In this document: positions 16,235 through 24,423 of the stretch, piece by piece
How positions within the stretch are numbered: position 1 is the stretch's first letter
How the letters are laid out: each line of letters starts with the position of its first letter
NCBI RefSeq assembly: GCF_000722545.1
Contig: NZ_JNVM01000022.1
Location: forward strand, 16,369 to 80,368
Source: Paenibacillus tyrphae
GTDB taxonomy: Bacteria; Bacillota; Bacilli; Paenibacillales; NBRC-103111
DNA length: 64,000 bases
Reading direction: 5' to 3'
Program-made: the position numbers and the translations under genes
Notes under the pieces: generated by a model
Told to the model about the DNA's origin: nothing
Seen by the model: only the letters and a program-made list of their open reading frames with translations
Database searches by the model: none

Positions 16235-17902
16235 ATGAGCAAGGAACCAAAGAACAACTCGATGTTGGGGAGCATTGTTGGAACGAATCGCCGGAGGACC
16301 ATTTCCTTCGTCGATTACTGCCGGGAGTATTTCATCCTGGACAACGGACAGCGCTACGATCCAACCGCGCGGGCCTGTATGGCGGATGTGGTCGAGGACT
16401 ATCACAGCCACCCGCATATCGTCATTGAGAAAGGCGCGCAGACCGGTTTTTCCACGCTGGCGATCGCGCACACGATGTATATGGTCGATGTGCTGGAGAA
16501 GAACATCATTTATTACCTGCCGACCGACATCATGGCCCGCAGGTTCGGGCCGACTAGGTTCGATCCGTACATCAACCGCAGCACCTACTTGCAGGAGCGC
16601 CTGCAAGGGACAGATCAAGCCGGTCTGAAGCAGATCGGTACGCACTTCCTGTATGTCCTTGGCCTGATGAGCAAGACCGGCGCAATCTCCATTCCGGCGG
16701 ATGAGATCGTATTCGACGAAGTGGCCCTGATCGACCCGGAAAACATGGAGCTGGCGCAGGACCGCATCTCCGCTCCCGGATCGCTCGGCTGGCAAAAGTA
16801 TTTCTCGGTCGCCCTCTTCCCGGAAGACGGCACGGACGAGCTGTTCCAGCAAAGCGACATGCGCAAGTGGCTGATCAAGTGCAGCGGCTGCAACTATCAA
16901 GCGCCGGTTGAGGATGACTGGCCGGAGAACGTCGATGCTAGAGAAGCGGGCAATGTCCGGTTGTGCTGTCCGAAGTGCGGCAAGCACTTGAATGTCAATA
17001 ACGGCGAGTGGGTTGCTGAGCACCCGGATCGCAAGAGCCGAAGAGGCTACCGGGTGCCGCAGATCATCATCCCCGGCGCGAACATGAATCTGATCTGGGA
17101 CCGGTACGACAAGGCGAAGGACAAGCCTTCCAAGCTGGCAACCTTCCGGCGTTCTGCGCTGGCGATCCCCGACAGCGGCAATTTGCAGCCGGTCGGCCCG
17201 GATGTGCTCCGGCGCATCGAGGATATCAGCGACTTTTACTTCACGGACTATTCGCACGAGATGACAGCGGTCGGAATCGACATGGGTGACAAGGCCCACG
17301 TCGCCGTCGTCGCGCCATACCGGGACGAGGGCATTCGCCTGTTGAACTTCTGGGAAATCGATGTCGAAGACCTGCTGGAGCTCGTACTGCACATTGAACG
17401 GCATTTCAACATCGGGGCGCTCGTTATCGACGCGATGCCGTACAAAACGAAGTCGAAAGAGGTCGTGCGCAGCCTGACGAAGTGTCTCGGGTACATCCAG
17501 TATTTCAAGGGTACCGAGATCAAGGAAGGCACCGAAGGCGAAGGCGAGCGCGAAGTGAACGTCGTGACCGTGGATCGCGACGAATCGCTCGACGAGACGA
17601 CGGACCTGTTCGCGAGTAATCCTCCTCTCGCCTTGCTGCCGAAGCCTCGGGACGAGAAGGAAGAGCAAATCATCAAGCAGGTAAAAACTCATCTGCTGAA
17701 GCTGACCAAGGAAGAAACAGAAGTGAACGGCGAGAAGCGGATCGGCTACAAGAAAAAAGTCCCGAATCACTTCGGCATGGCGATCAACTCTGCTAGAATC
17801 GCCCTGCGGCTCGCCACCGGCAAGTCGGTATATCTGGACCCGGATAACGTTCACGTCGGCGGGCGCAGTAAAATCAGGCGGATATTGGAGGGATACGGAT
17901 GA
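16235..17902 (+). CDS. Terminase large subunit (Mu gp28 / GpA type)
   Basis: A 555-residue packaging motor. ATPase half: Walker A-like EKGAQTGFST (65-74) and Walker B EIVFDEVAL (157-165). A zinc-ribbon follows with CSGC (about 213) and CCPKC (about 243). The nuclease half has the metal Asp in AVGIDMGDKAHV and further acids in VIDAMPYK. Mu cuts a headful that includes host DNA next to the prophage. The gene overlaps the portal gene by 4 bp. Confidence 0.92.
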   Translation: MSKEPKNNSMLGSIVGTNRRRTISFVDYCREYFILDNGQRYDPTARACMADVVEDYHSHPHIVIEKGAQTGFSTLAIAHTMYMVDVLEKNIIYYLPTDIMARRFGPTRFDPYINRSTYLQERLQGTDQAGLKQIGTHFLYVLGLMSKTGAISIPADEIVFDEVALIDPENMELAQDRISAPGSLGWQKYFSVALFPEDGTDELFQQSDMRKWLIKCSGCNYQAPVEDDWPENVDAREAGNVRLCCPKCGKHLNVNNGEWVAEHPDRKSRRGYRVPQIIIPGANMNLIWDRYDKAKDKPSKLATFRRSALAIPDSGNLQPVGPDVLRRIEDISDFYFTDYSHEMTAVGIDMGDKAHVAVVAPYRDEGIRLLNFWEIDVEDLLELVLHIERHFNIGALVIDAMPYKTKSKEVVRSLTKCLGYIQYFKGTEIKEGTEGEGEREVNVVTVDRDESLDETTDLFASNPPLALLPKPRDEKEEQIIKQVKTHLLKLTKEETEVNGEKRIGYKKKVPNHFGMAINSARIALRLATGKSVYLDPDNVHVGGRSKIRRILEGYG

Positions 17903-20148
17903 TTCTTGGACCCGATGGAAAGCCGATCAAAAAACCGGATACGAGCGAAATCGCCCGTGTGCTGAATACGTTCTCGGCATTCCTGAAGTCGCTGCCTAAC
18001 CCGGATATCATTTTGAAGAAAACCGGCAAGTCGGTCGAGATTTTCGAGGAAATGAAAACCGATGCGCATGTGTGGGCCGAGCTGACCAAACGAAAAAGCG
18101 GCGTGCTCTCAAAAGATTGGGACGTACTTCCTGCCTCCGATGATCCGCGTGATCTGGAGATTGCCGCGTTTGTCAAAGAAACATTCGAGCGGCTTAATTT
18201 CGACCAAGACATGCGGCAAATGCTTGATGCTGTGTTTTCCGGCCATAACATTCATGAGCTGATCTGGACGGAACGGGCCAATCGCTGGGTGATCGAAAAT
18301 ATGAAAAATCGCCCAATCAAGCATTTCACATTCGACATCGACGGACAGCTTCGGTTCCTGCGTAACCTGGGTGATCTTCAAGGCGAGCCGGTACCGCCCG
18401 GAAAATTCCTGACCGTCGTTCACGAATCCGGCGATGATCATAATCCCTATGGTGTCGCCCTTGCTACCAAATGTTTTTGGGCTTGGCAATTCAAAAAGCA
18501 CGGCTTCAAGTTTTGGGCGATCTTCATGGAGAAGTACGGTATGCCTACGGCGATCGGCAAATACCAACCGGGAACATCACAGGCCGATCAAGACAAGCTC
18601 CTCGATGCGCTTGTTTCTATCGTCCAGGACGCAGCCGTTGCGATCCCGGCCAACTCTTCCGTGGATTTCGTCGAAGCCGGAAACGCCAAAGGTGATGCTC
18701 ACGAAGCGTTCCTTCGATTCTGTAACGCTGAAATCTCAAAGGCGATTCTAGGGCAGACGTTGACTAGCGAGTTGCCAAGTGGCGGTTCGTTCGCGGCCAG
18801 CCAAACCCACGCGGACGTAAAGGACGAGATCGTAGACGCTGATGCCAAGATGGTCATGGCTGCGATCAATACCGATCTGATCCCCTTTCTCGTCTGGTTC
18901 AATTTTGGCACGGTGGACGCCTATCCGTATTTTCACATATATCGGCAACGTGAAGACATTCAAAAGGAAAGAGCTGAACGGGATGAAAAACTGGTCGATA
19001 TGGGCCTGCCAATCTCTGTCGATTACTTTTACGACAAGTACAACATCCCGCGACCGGGAAAGGACGACGTGCTGGTGAAGAAGGCGGAGCCCGCCCCTTC
19101 CCCGCTATTTTCGGAACAAAACGTCTCACGAAAAGCGAGAAACACGCACGATCATGATCGCGAGCTGCACGTCGTTCAGTTCACCGCACGGGGCGATGAC
19201 AAGCAGGAACGGAACGATGAGCTTCAGCTACTGTTCGCCCGGTCCGTGGATGCTGCGCAGCCGATTGTTCGCCGAATATGGTCGCAACTGGTCAACCAAG
19301 TCCGCGAATGGAACGACTTTGCTAACGCCGATGTTTCCCGTTTGCAGTCCGATCGGGAAGCGATCGGCGAACTGGCCGATCTGATGACCCGGACGGGCAT
19401 TGTCGCCTACGCGATGGGCGAATACGGCGTGCATCTCGACTATCTGAAGGCCGAACGCGAAGGAAATGCCTCCTTTGCGGAAGACGACGACGAACCGCCG
19501 TATAAGACCATCGCGAAGCCGGTCAAGTTCGAGGAGGCGATCCGCTACTTTTCGCAACTGATGCCGATCAATATCGAGCAATACCGGCAGCTTGCGGACG
19601 AGCTGCGCGTCAAGCATTTCACGCTGGCGGGTGTGCAAAGCCAGGATATGGTTCAGGCGATTCACGAGGCGCTGCTTGCTTCACTGGAGCAGGGAACAAC
19701 CTTCAAGGACTTTCTGAAAGTTGTGGAATCCAAAGCGGAGGCGCTTGGTATTAGCGACTTGGACCCTTGGCACCTGGAGACGGTGTTTCGCAATCAGATT
19801 CAGACAGCCTATGAAACCGGCCAGTATGAGAAGCTTCAGCAGCCGGAAATGGTGGACATGTTCCCGTACTATCGCTATTCCGCGATTTTGGATTCGGGAA
19901 CAAGGGCCAGTCACTGGGCAATGAACGGCCTGATCGCGCATCGCGACGATCCGATATGGCAAAAATGGTGGCCGCCGAACGGGCACCGCTGCCGCTGCGG
20001 CGTGATTGCGATCAACAAATACCGCGCCGCTCGCGAGGGCATCACCCCGGCCAATTTCAGGCCGGACGTTTCACCCGATCCGGGATGGTCCAAATCCCCC
20101 AGCGTTTCGCTGCGAGAAGTGCCCGAATCGGTCAAAGATCGTGAATAA
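17899..20148 (+). CDS. Fused portal (DUF935) and MuF minor head protein
   Basis: A 749-residue single frame that joins two proteins separate in Mu (gp29 and gp30). Residues about 1-420 are a DUF935 portal (WDVLPASDDPRD, GHNIHELIWT, GGSFAASQTHADVK). Residues about 540-720 carry the MuF/SPP1 gp7 head morphogenesis domain, ending in ILDSGTRASHWAMNGLIAH and PPNGHRCRCGVI. The linker is charged and proline-rich. The portal forms the DNA entry ring; MuF-type proteins bind it inside the capsid. No stop or frameshift is seen at the join. Confidence 0.9.
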   Translation: MILGPDGKPIKKPDTSEIARVLNTFSAFLKSLPNPDIILKKTGKSVEIFEEMKTDAHVWAELTKRKSGVLSKDWDVLPASDDPRDLEIAAFVKETFERLNFDQDMRQMLDAVFSGHNIHELIWTERANRWVIENMKNRPIKHFTFDIDGQLRFLRNLGDLQGEPVPPGKFLTVVHESGDDHNPYGVALATKCFWAWQFKKHGFKFWAIFMEKYGMPTAIGKYQPGTSQADQDKLLDALVSIVQDAAVAIPANSSVDFVEAGNAKGDAHEAFLRFCNAEISKAILGQTLTSELPSGGSFAASQTHADVKDEIVDADAKMVMAAINTDLIPFLVWFNFGTVDAYPYFHIYRQREDIQKERAERDEKLVDMGLPISVDYFYDKYNIPRPGKDDVLVKKAEPAPSPLFSEQNVSRKARNTHDHDRELHVVQFTARGDDKQERNDELQLLFARSVDAAQPIVRRIWSQLVNQVREWNDFANADVSRLQSDREAIGELADLMTRTGIVAYAMGEYGVHLDYLKAEREGNASFAEDDDEPPYKTIAKPVKFEEAIRYFSQLMPINIEQYRQLADELRVKHFTLAGVQSQDMVQAIHEALLASLEQGTTFKDFLKVVESKAEALGISDLDPWHLETVFRNQIQTAYETGQYEKLQQPEMVDMFPYYRYSAILDSGTRASHWAMNGLIAHRDDPIWQKWWPPNGHRCRCGVIAINKYRAAREGITPANFRPDVSPDPGWSKSPSVSLREVPESVKDRE

Positions 20149-20163
20149 GGAGGACGACAAGCG

Positions 20164-21093
20164 ATGAAATGGTATGAAGTGTTTCGCGCTGGAAAGTATG
20201 AGCCGCAAGGCGATTTCACCGAAAACGATATTCAGCAAGTCGTGGACAACTACGACCCGAACAAGTTTGAGGCCCCGATCGTCATCGGGCATCCGAAGCA
20301 GGATGACCCGGCCTTTGGCTGGGTGTCTGCGCTGAAGCGCGAAGGCGACAAGCTGCTGGCTTCGTTCCGTCAAGTGGTGCCGGAATTTTCGGAGGCGGTT
20401 AACGCTGGGCGCTACAAAAAAGTGTCGGTGCGGCTGCGCAAGACGGATGACGGATGGACGCTGCGGCATGTCGGTTTCCTGGGTGCAGCAGCTCCGGCCG
20501 TCGAAGGTCTGAAGCCGATCGAGTTCGGCGAGGAAGATCGCGACGGTGTACAGATCGACCTGGATTTCACCAAAACCAAGGAGGAACCAACCATGTCAGA
20601 AGCACAAATCCGGGCGAAGCTCGAAGCCGAGTTCGCCGCCAAGCAGGACGAATTCAAGCGGAAGCTGGAGGCCGACTTCGCGGCCGAGCGCGAGAAGGTG
20701 AAAAATCATCTGGCGCGTGAACGTGACATTCATGCGCTCATCGATGAACACAAAACGAAGCTCACCCCTGCCCTTCGCAGCGGCTTGGCCGAGTTCATGC
20801 AGCAGCTCCCCGACGAAGAAACCGTCGAGTTCTCGGCAGACGGCAAGGCGACAAAGCAATCGCCGTACCAGTTCTTTAAGGCGTTTATCGGCAACTTGCC
20901 GGACAAGGAAGCGTTGTTCACCGAGTTCGCCAAGACCCAGACCCAGGGCGGCAGCAATACGGCCGACTTCTCGGTCGGTGCTGGGGAAACGGTCGACGAG
21001 GATCGACTGGAGCTGGATCGCAAGGCCCGAGACTTCGCGGCAAAAAACAATGTGAGCTACGAGGAAGCGGTCATCGCCGTTGCCCGGAGCTAA
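20164..21093 (+). CDS. Capsid maturation protease with scaffold domain (Mu I-like)
   Basis: A 309-residue protein. The N-terminal ~140 residues are the Mu I-type protease (YEVFRAGKYEPQGDFTEND, APIVIGHPKQDDPAFGWV, YKKVSVRL, LRHVGFLGAAAPAVEGL). The C-terminal part is a charged helical scaffold. The protease trims scaffold and head proteins during capsid maturation. AAGGAGGACGACAAGCG precedes the ATG. A second, in-frame start inside the gene produces the scaffold alone (see 20593). Confidence 0.9.
   Translation: MKWYEVFRAGKYEPQGDFTENDIQQVVDNYDPNKFEAPIVIGHPKQDDPAFGWVSALKREGDKLLASFRQVVPEFSEAVNAGRYKKVSVRLRKTDDGWTLRHVGFLGAAAPAVEGLKPIEFGEEDRDGVQIDLDFTKTKEEPTMSEAQIRAKLEAEFAAKQDEFKRKLEADFAAEREKVKNHLARERDIHALIDEHKTKLTPALRSGLAEFMQQLPDEETVEFSADGKATKQSPYQFFKAFIGNLPDKEALFTEFAKTQTQGGSNTADFSVGAGETVDEDRLELDRKARDFAAKNNVSYEEAVIAVARS
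20593..21093 (+). CDS. Internal-start scaffold protein (Mu Z-like)
   Basis: A perfect AAGGAGG (20578-20584) lies 8 bases before an ATG at 20593, in frame with the protease gene. The product would be the last 166 residues, beginning MSEAQIRAKLEAEFAAK, a coiled-coil-rich scaffold. Mu gene Z is nested in gene I in the same way. Confidence 0.8.
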   Translation: MSEAQIRAKLEAEFAAKQDEFKRKLEADFAAEREKVKNHLARERDIHALIDEHKTKLTPALRSGLAEFMQQLPDEETVEFSADGKATKQSPYQFFKAFIGNLPDKEALFTEFAKTQTQGGSNTADFSVGAGETVDEDRLELDRKARDFAAKNNVSYEEAVIAVARS

Positions 21094-21108
21094 GGAGGCC
21101 AAACGTTC

Positions 21109-21468
21109 ATGACAACACAGTACAATCCTGGTCACACGCTGACCCGAAAAACCTCCGCGAACGTAGAGGAGTATCGATTCGTCACCGCTGCCGGAGCCCA
21201 GGCCGGGGCCGGAGCTGCCGCGATCGGCGTGTCTCTCACAGGCGCGGCGGCTGGTGGATCAATCACAGTAGCGACATCCGGCTCGGTGCCGGTGATCGCC
21301 GGGGCGACGATTGCGGTCGGCGATCAGCTCGCCAGCGACGCCCAGGGACGCGCCGTTCCCGCCGCGTCGGGTAATGTCATTCTCTCCGTCGCCCTGGAGG
21401 TGGCGACGGTCGGCCAAGATACGGAAGTGCTGCTCGGCGCACCGGCAGCTACTAAAGGAGGAGCTTAA
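21109..21468 (+). CDS. Head decoration protein, DUF2190-like
   Basis: A 119-residue Ala/Gly-rich protein directly before the capsid gene, with AAGGAGG upstream. The pattern VPVIAGATIAVGDQLASDAQGR and VALEVATVGQDTEVLL is typical of DUF2190/gpD-like capsid-stabilising proteins. It ends 2 bp before the capsid ATG. Confidence 0.75.
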   Translation: MTTQYNPGHTLTRKTSANVEEYRFVTAAGAQAGAGAAAIGVSLTGAAAGGSITVATSGSVPVIAGATIAVGDQLASDAQGRAVPAASGNVILSVALEVATVGQDTEVLLGAPAATKGGA

Positions 21469-21470
21469 TC

Positions 21471-22385
21471 ATGGCAGGACTTGCAAAAAACCGTCTGGTC
21501 GACCCGATTCTGACGAACGTAGCGATCGGGTACAAAAACGCCGAGTACATCGGCGACGCGTTGTTCCCGATCGCGCCGGTCGACAAGGAAGCCGGTAAAA
21601 TCCCGAAATGGGGGCCGGAAGCTTTTAGGATTTACAACACCCGGCGTCAAATCCGCAGCAAGTCGAACCGCATCGAAATCGACGCGACGACACTGCCCTA
21701 TTCGCTGGAAGAAGAAACGCTCGAAGCACCGATCGATGACCGCGAGCTTGAAGAGGCCGCCGACGTGCTGAAGCTGGAAATGTCGCGCACCAAGATACTG
21801 ACCGACAACATCCAGTTGCGCAAGGAGAAGGATCAGGCGGATCGTGCGCAGAACGCGGCCAACTACTCCACCAGCCACGTCGAAACGCTGTCCGGCAGCG
21901 ACAAGTTGAGCGATCCGACCAGTAAGCCGATTGAGATCATCGGCGATGCCAAGTCGACGATCCGATCGAGCATCGGCCTGTACCCGAACGTGCTTCAGAT
22001 CGGCGCTTCGGTTTACGAAAAGCTGAAGGAACACCCAGCGATTCTGGAAAAAATCAAGTATTCCCAGAAGGGCATTGCAACGGCCGACCTGCTGGCGCAG
22101 ATTTTTGAGGTTAGCAAGGTGGTCGTAGGCAAAGCCGTCTATGCTGACCGGGACGGCGTGATGCACGACGTTTGGGGCAACAGCATGACGCTGGCCTACG
22201 TCCCGGAAGGCGTGGGCGACATTTGGGTGCCTGCCTTCGGGTACACGATGCGAAAGAAGGGCCGCCCGCAAACGAGCAAGTATCGGGACGAGACGATCAA
22301 GTCGAATGTCATTCACGTTGCCGACGTATACGGTGTAGAGCTGACCGCCAAAGATGCGGGCTTCCTCATTCAAAATGTCATTTAA
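21471..22385 (+). CDS. Major capsid protein
   Basis: A 304-residue protein. Opens AGLAKNRLVDPILTNVAIGY, then YIGDALFPIAPVDKEAGKIP, both usual for the major capsid proteins of Mu-like phages of Firmicutes. Ends with ADVYGVELTAKDAGFLIQNV. Position between decoration protein and head-completion genes supports the call. Expected fold is HK97. AAAGGAGGAGC precedes the ATG. Confidence 0.88.
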   Translation: MAGLAKNRLVDPILTNVAIGYKNAEYIGDALFPIAPVDKEAGKIPKWGPEAFRIYNTRRQIRSKSNRIEIDATTLPYSLEEETLEAPIDDRELEEAADVLKLEMSRTKILTDNIQLRKEKDQADRAQNAANYSTSHVETLSGSDKLSDPTSKPIEIIGDAKSTIRSSIGLYPNVLQIGASVYEKLKEHPAILEKIKYSQKGIATADLLAQIFEVSKVVVGKAVYADRDGVMHDVWGNSMTLAYVPEGVGDIWVPAFGYTMRKKGRPQTSKYRDETIKSNVIHVADVYGVELTAKDAGFLIQNVI

Positions 22386-22395
22386 GGAGAAGACT

Positions 22396-22614
22396 ATGAC
22401 AGAAAAAAAAGTAAAAGAGACTTCAACATACACGGTCGTTCGGCAGCTCCGCCATAATGACTCGAAGTTCAAACCGGGACAACCGGTGGAACTGACCGAG
22501 GAGGAAGCAGGCGAGCTACTGGAGCTCGGCGCTGTAAAAGTACTTGAACAACCGGCTGAAAAAATGAAGTCCCAAGGCAAAAATCAAGACCCCGAGGGTA
22601 CACCCGAAAAGTAA
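22396..22614 (+). CDS. Small head-region protein (Mu gp35 position)
   Basis: A 72-residue protein starting at ATG 22396 behind AAGGAGAAGACT. It contains FKPGQPVELTEEEAGELLELGAVK, a short fold common in phage head operons after the capsid gene. The tail is polar (Lys, Gln, Pro). Possibly involved in head completion. Confidence 0.7.
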   Translation: MTEKKVKETSTYTVVRQLRHNDSKFKPGQPVELTEEEAGELLELGAVKVLEQPAEKMKSQGKNQDPEGTPEK

Positions 22615-22618
22615 GTCC

Positions 22619-22710
22619 TAGACCGCCGAAATTGCCTTCTAACGGTTTAGGGGTACGAGCGATCCATCGAACCATGTAATGGCCGTTATCACGCGTGATA
22701 ACGCGGTCTA
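22619..22710 (+). other. Structured intergenic element with 18-bp palindrome
   Basis: The gap between head genes has nested inverted repeats. TAGACCGC (22619) pairs with GCGGTCTA (22703). Inside are CCUUCUAA/UUAGGGG (with two G-U pairs), CCAT-GTA-ATGG, and the perfect palindrome GTTATCACGCGTGATAAC (22685-22702), which abuts the closing stem. It lies near the middle of the prophage. It could be a structured RNA, a DNA site or a processing signal. Confidence 0.55.
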
Positions 22711-22748
22711 TGGACGCGCTGAAAGGCTGGAAGGAAGTGAAACCCGAA

Positions 22749-23177
22749 TTGTATTGCACAATTGACGACTTGCTCGGTCAAATCGACAAATCGAAGCTCA
22801 TCGAAATTACGAACGACCGGGAAAATCCTGCGGTCGATGAAAACGGCCAGGAAATCATTCATGAGGGCAACGCGAACAGCGCGATCGAGGCAGCAATGGC
22901 GGTTGTGAACACCTACATTGCCATGCGCTACCCTGTCCCGCTCGACCCCGTTCCGAAAATCGTGAACAAGTTGACGGCAGACATCACCATCTACAACCTG
23001 TTTACCCGGCATTATAACGATGAGGATAACGTCTTTGTCCGCCGGTACCGCGATGCGATCAACCTCTTGGAAAAAATCGCTGCCGATGAAGTCAAGCTAA
23101 CGGCAAACGAAAGCAGCATTCGCACCTATTCGCGCCCGAAGCAATACGGCTCGGTCTTCCAAAGGATGTATGACTAA
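22749..23177 (+). CDS. DUF1320 head-tail connector protein (Mu gp36)
   Basis: The TTG at 22749 behind GGAAGGAAGTG gives a 142-residue protein whose start, YCTIDDLLGQIDKSKLIE, matches DUF1320 proteins. Further in: AMAVVNTYIAMRYPVPLDPVP. An upstream in-frame start at 22695 would extend into the structured element and is less likely. The family forms part of the head-tail junction. Confidence 0.8.
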   Translation: MYCTIDDLLGQIDKSKLIEITNDRENPAVDENGQEIIHEGNANSAIEAAMAVVNTYIAMRYPVPLDPVPKIVNKLTADITIYNLFTRHYNDEDNVFVRRYRDAINLLEKIAADEVKLTANESSIRTYSRPKQYGSVFQRMYD

Positions 23178-23716
23178 TGACGACCGAAGGCGTGCGGGTG
23201 GACGGGGATTGGTCAAGGCTGCTCAATGTTTTGGGTGATCTGAATTTGAGCCCCGCCGAGCTGAAGCAGCTCAATGCACAGATTGCGCAGATTGTGGCTG
23301 AAGGAAGCAAAGAGCGCTTCGAAACGGAGAAATCCTCGGACGGTCAACGCTGGAAACCACTTTCCCCTGCTACCTTGGAAGCCCGCGCCCGTCGTCGGAG
23401 CAAACGAAAAGACGGTTCTAGCGGATACAAGACCAAACGGGGCAAGGTTTCCAAGCGGGCTCAACGCATCATCGCGAGCGGCCGACCGCTGAAAGACACA
23501 GGCAGGCTCATGCGTTCCATCGCGACAAAGGCAACCAATGAGGGCTTGGCCGTAGGTACAAATCTGGCACAAGCTGCAATTCAGCAGTTCGGCGGTCCTG
23601 CCGGTCGTGGGAAAAAGGTGACTATTCCTGCTCGCCCCTATCTTGGCGTATCAAGCAGCGAAGAGGCCGACATCATGGAGCTGATCAACGAGTTTGTGAA
23701 GGAGCGTATCACATGA
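23177..23716 (+). CDS. Virion morphogenesis / tail completion protein (Mu gpG-like)
   Basis: A 179-residue basic protein. RFETEKSSDGQRWKPLSPAT and PLKDTGRLMRSIATKA are the signature of the phage virion morphogenesis family. The C-terminus IPARPYLGVSSSEE is also typical. It overlaps the previous stop and the next start. Confidence 0.9.
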   Translation: MTTEGVRVDGDWSRLLNVLGDLNLSPAELKQLNAQIAQIVAEGSKERFETEKSSDGQRWKPLSPATLEARARRRSKRKDGSSGYKTKRGKVSKRAQRIIASGRPLKDTGRLMRSIATKATNEGLAVGTNLAQAAIQQFGGPAGRGKKVTIPARPYLGVSSSEEADIMELINEFVKERIT

Positions 23717-24195
23717 TCCATCGTGCAAAAAATCTCATTGAAACGACTTTAAAGTACATTGGCGTCAAACAGATTTTCCGCGACGAGGATGCTTTCGATC
23801 GGGTTCGGGCTTCCCCTTCCGCGATCATCCTTACGGCACGCGAAAAGTTAGAGCCTGATCGGAAGAAGGCCGCAAAGTTCGAACAAGGTGGCCGCCGCTA
23901 TCTTCGCTCGAAACGATTTAAGCGGATCATCCCGATCGAAGTTTCGATTTTCGATCGGGACGAAGAAAAGGTCGATTCCTGGATTCAACTATTGCTGAAC
24001 GAGCTGCCGGACGGGATTGACGACGGTAAGGGCAATTACACGCCGCTTCGCCCGAGCGCAATTGAATGGATACCGGATCAAAAAGATCGGGCGGCTGCCA
24101 CGGTGTTCATCGAATTTGAATCCGGCATTTTCCGCGACCAGGAACTGGATACTATCGAACAAGTAATTATTACGACGGAGGTAAACAGACCATGA
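23713..24195 (+). CDS. Tail terminator-like protein (Mu gp37 position)
   Basis: A 160-residue protein between the completion protein and the sheath. KFEQGGRRYLRSKRFKRIIP and VDSWIQLLLNELPDGI fit Mu gp37-like proteins, which cap the tail before head joining. Overlaps both neighbours by 4 bp. The call rests mostly on position. Confidence 0.65.
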   Translation: MIHRAKNLIETTLKYIGVKQIFRDEDAFDRVRASPSAIILTAREKLEPDRKKAAKFEQGGRRYLRSKRFKRIIPIEVSIFDRDEEKVDSWIQLLLNELPDGIDDGKGNYTPLRPSAIEWIPDQKDRAAATVFIEFESGIFRDQELDTIEQVIITTEVNRP

Positions 24196-24419
24196 GTGAC
24201 GAGAAATCGCAGCCTGCCGAAACGAGCCCCAAGTCAACGGCAGAGCGAAAGCCAATCGAATATTGGCGGGATGCTCTGAATACCGGGCAAGCGGTATATG
24301 TCGGGCTGCTCGCCACAAGCGGCTGGGCTGAAGGCTATGAATGTACGCAAAAAGAATACGAGAAGGCTGTCGAGGCTTTTTTAAAAAAGCCGATTCCGCC
24401 TACCAGGAAAGGACGGTGA
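24192..24419 (+). CDS. Small protein before the tail sheath (Mu gp38 position)
   Basis: A 75-residue polar protein. The central part, IEYWRDALNTGQAVYVGLLATS, followed by WAEGYECTQKEYEKAVEAFL, has no known function. Overlaps the previous stop by 4 bp and ends 4 bp before the sheath gene. Confidence 0.65.
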   Translation: MSDEKSQPAETSPKSTAERKPIEYWRDALNTGQAVYVGLLATSGWAEGYECTQKEYEKAVEAFLKKPIPPTRKGR

Positions 24420-24423
24420 TGGT

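Noticed and set aside
16166..17854. Long minus-strand frame opposite the large terminase
   Set aside because: It is the shadow of a G/C-rich coding frame; the plus strand has clear terminase motifs and a start site.
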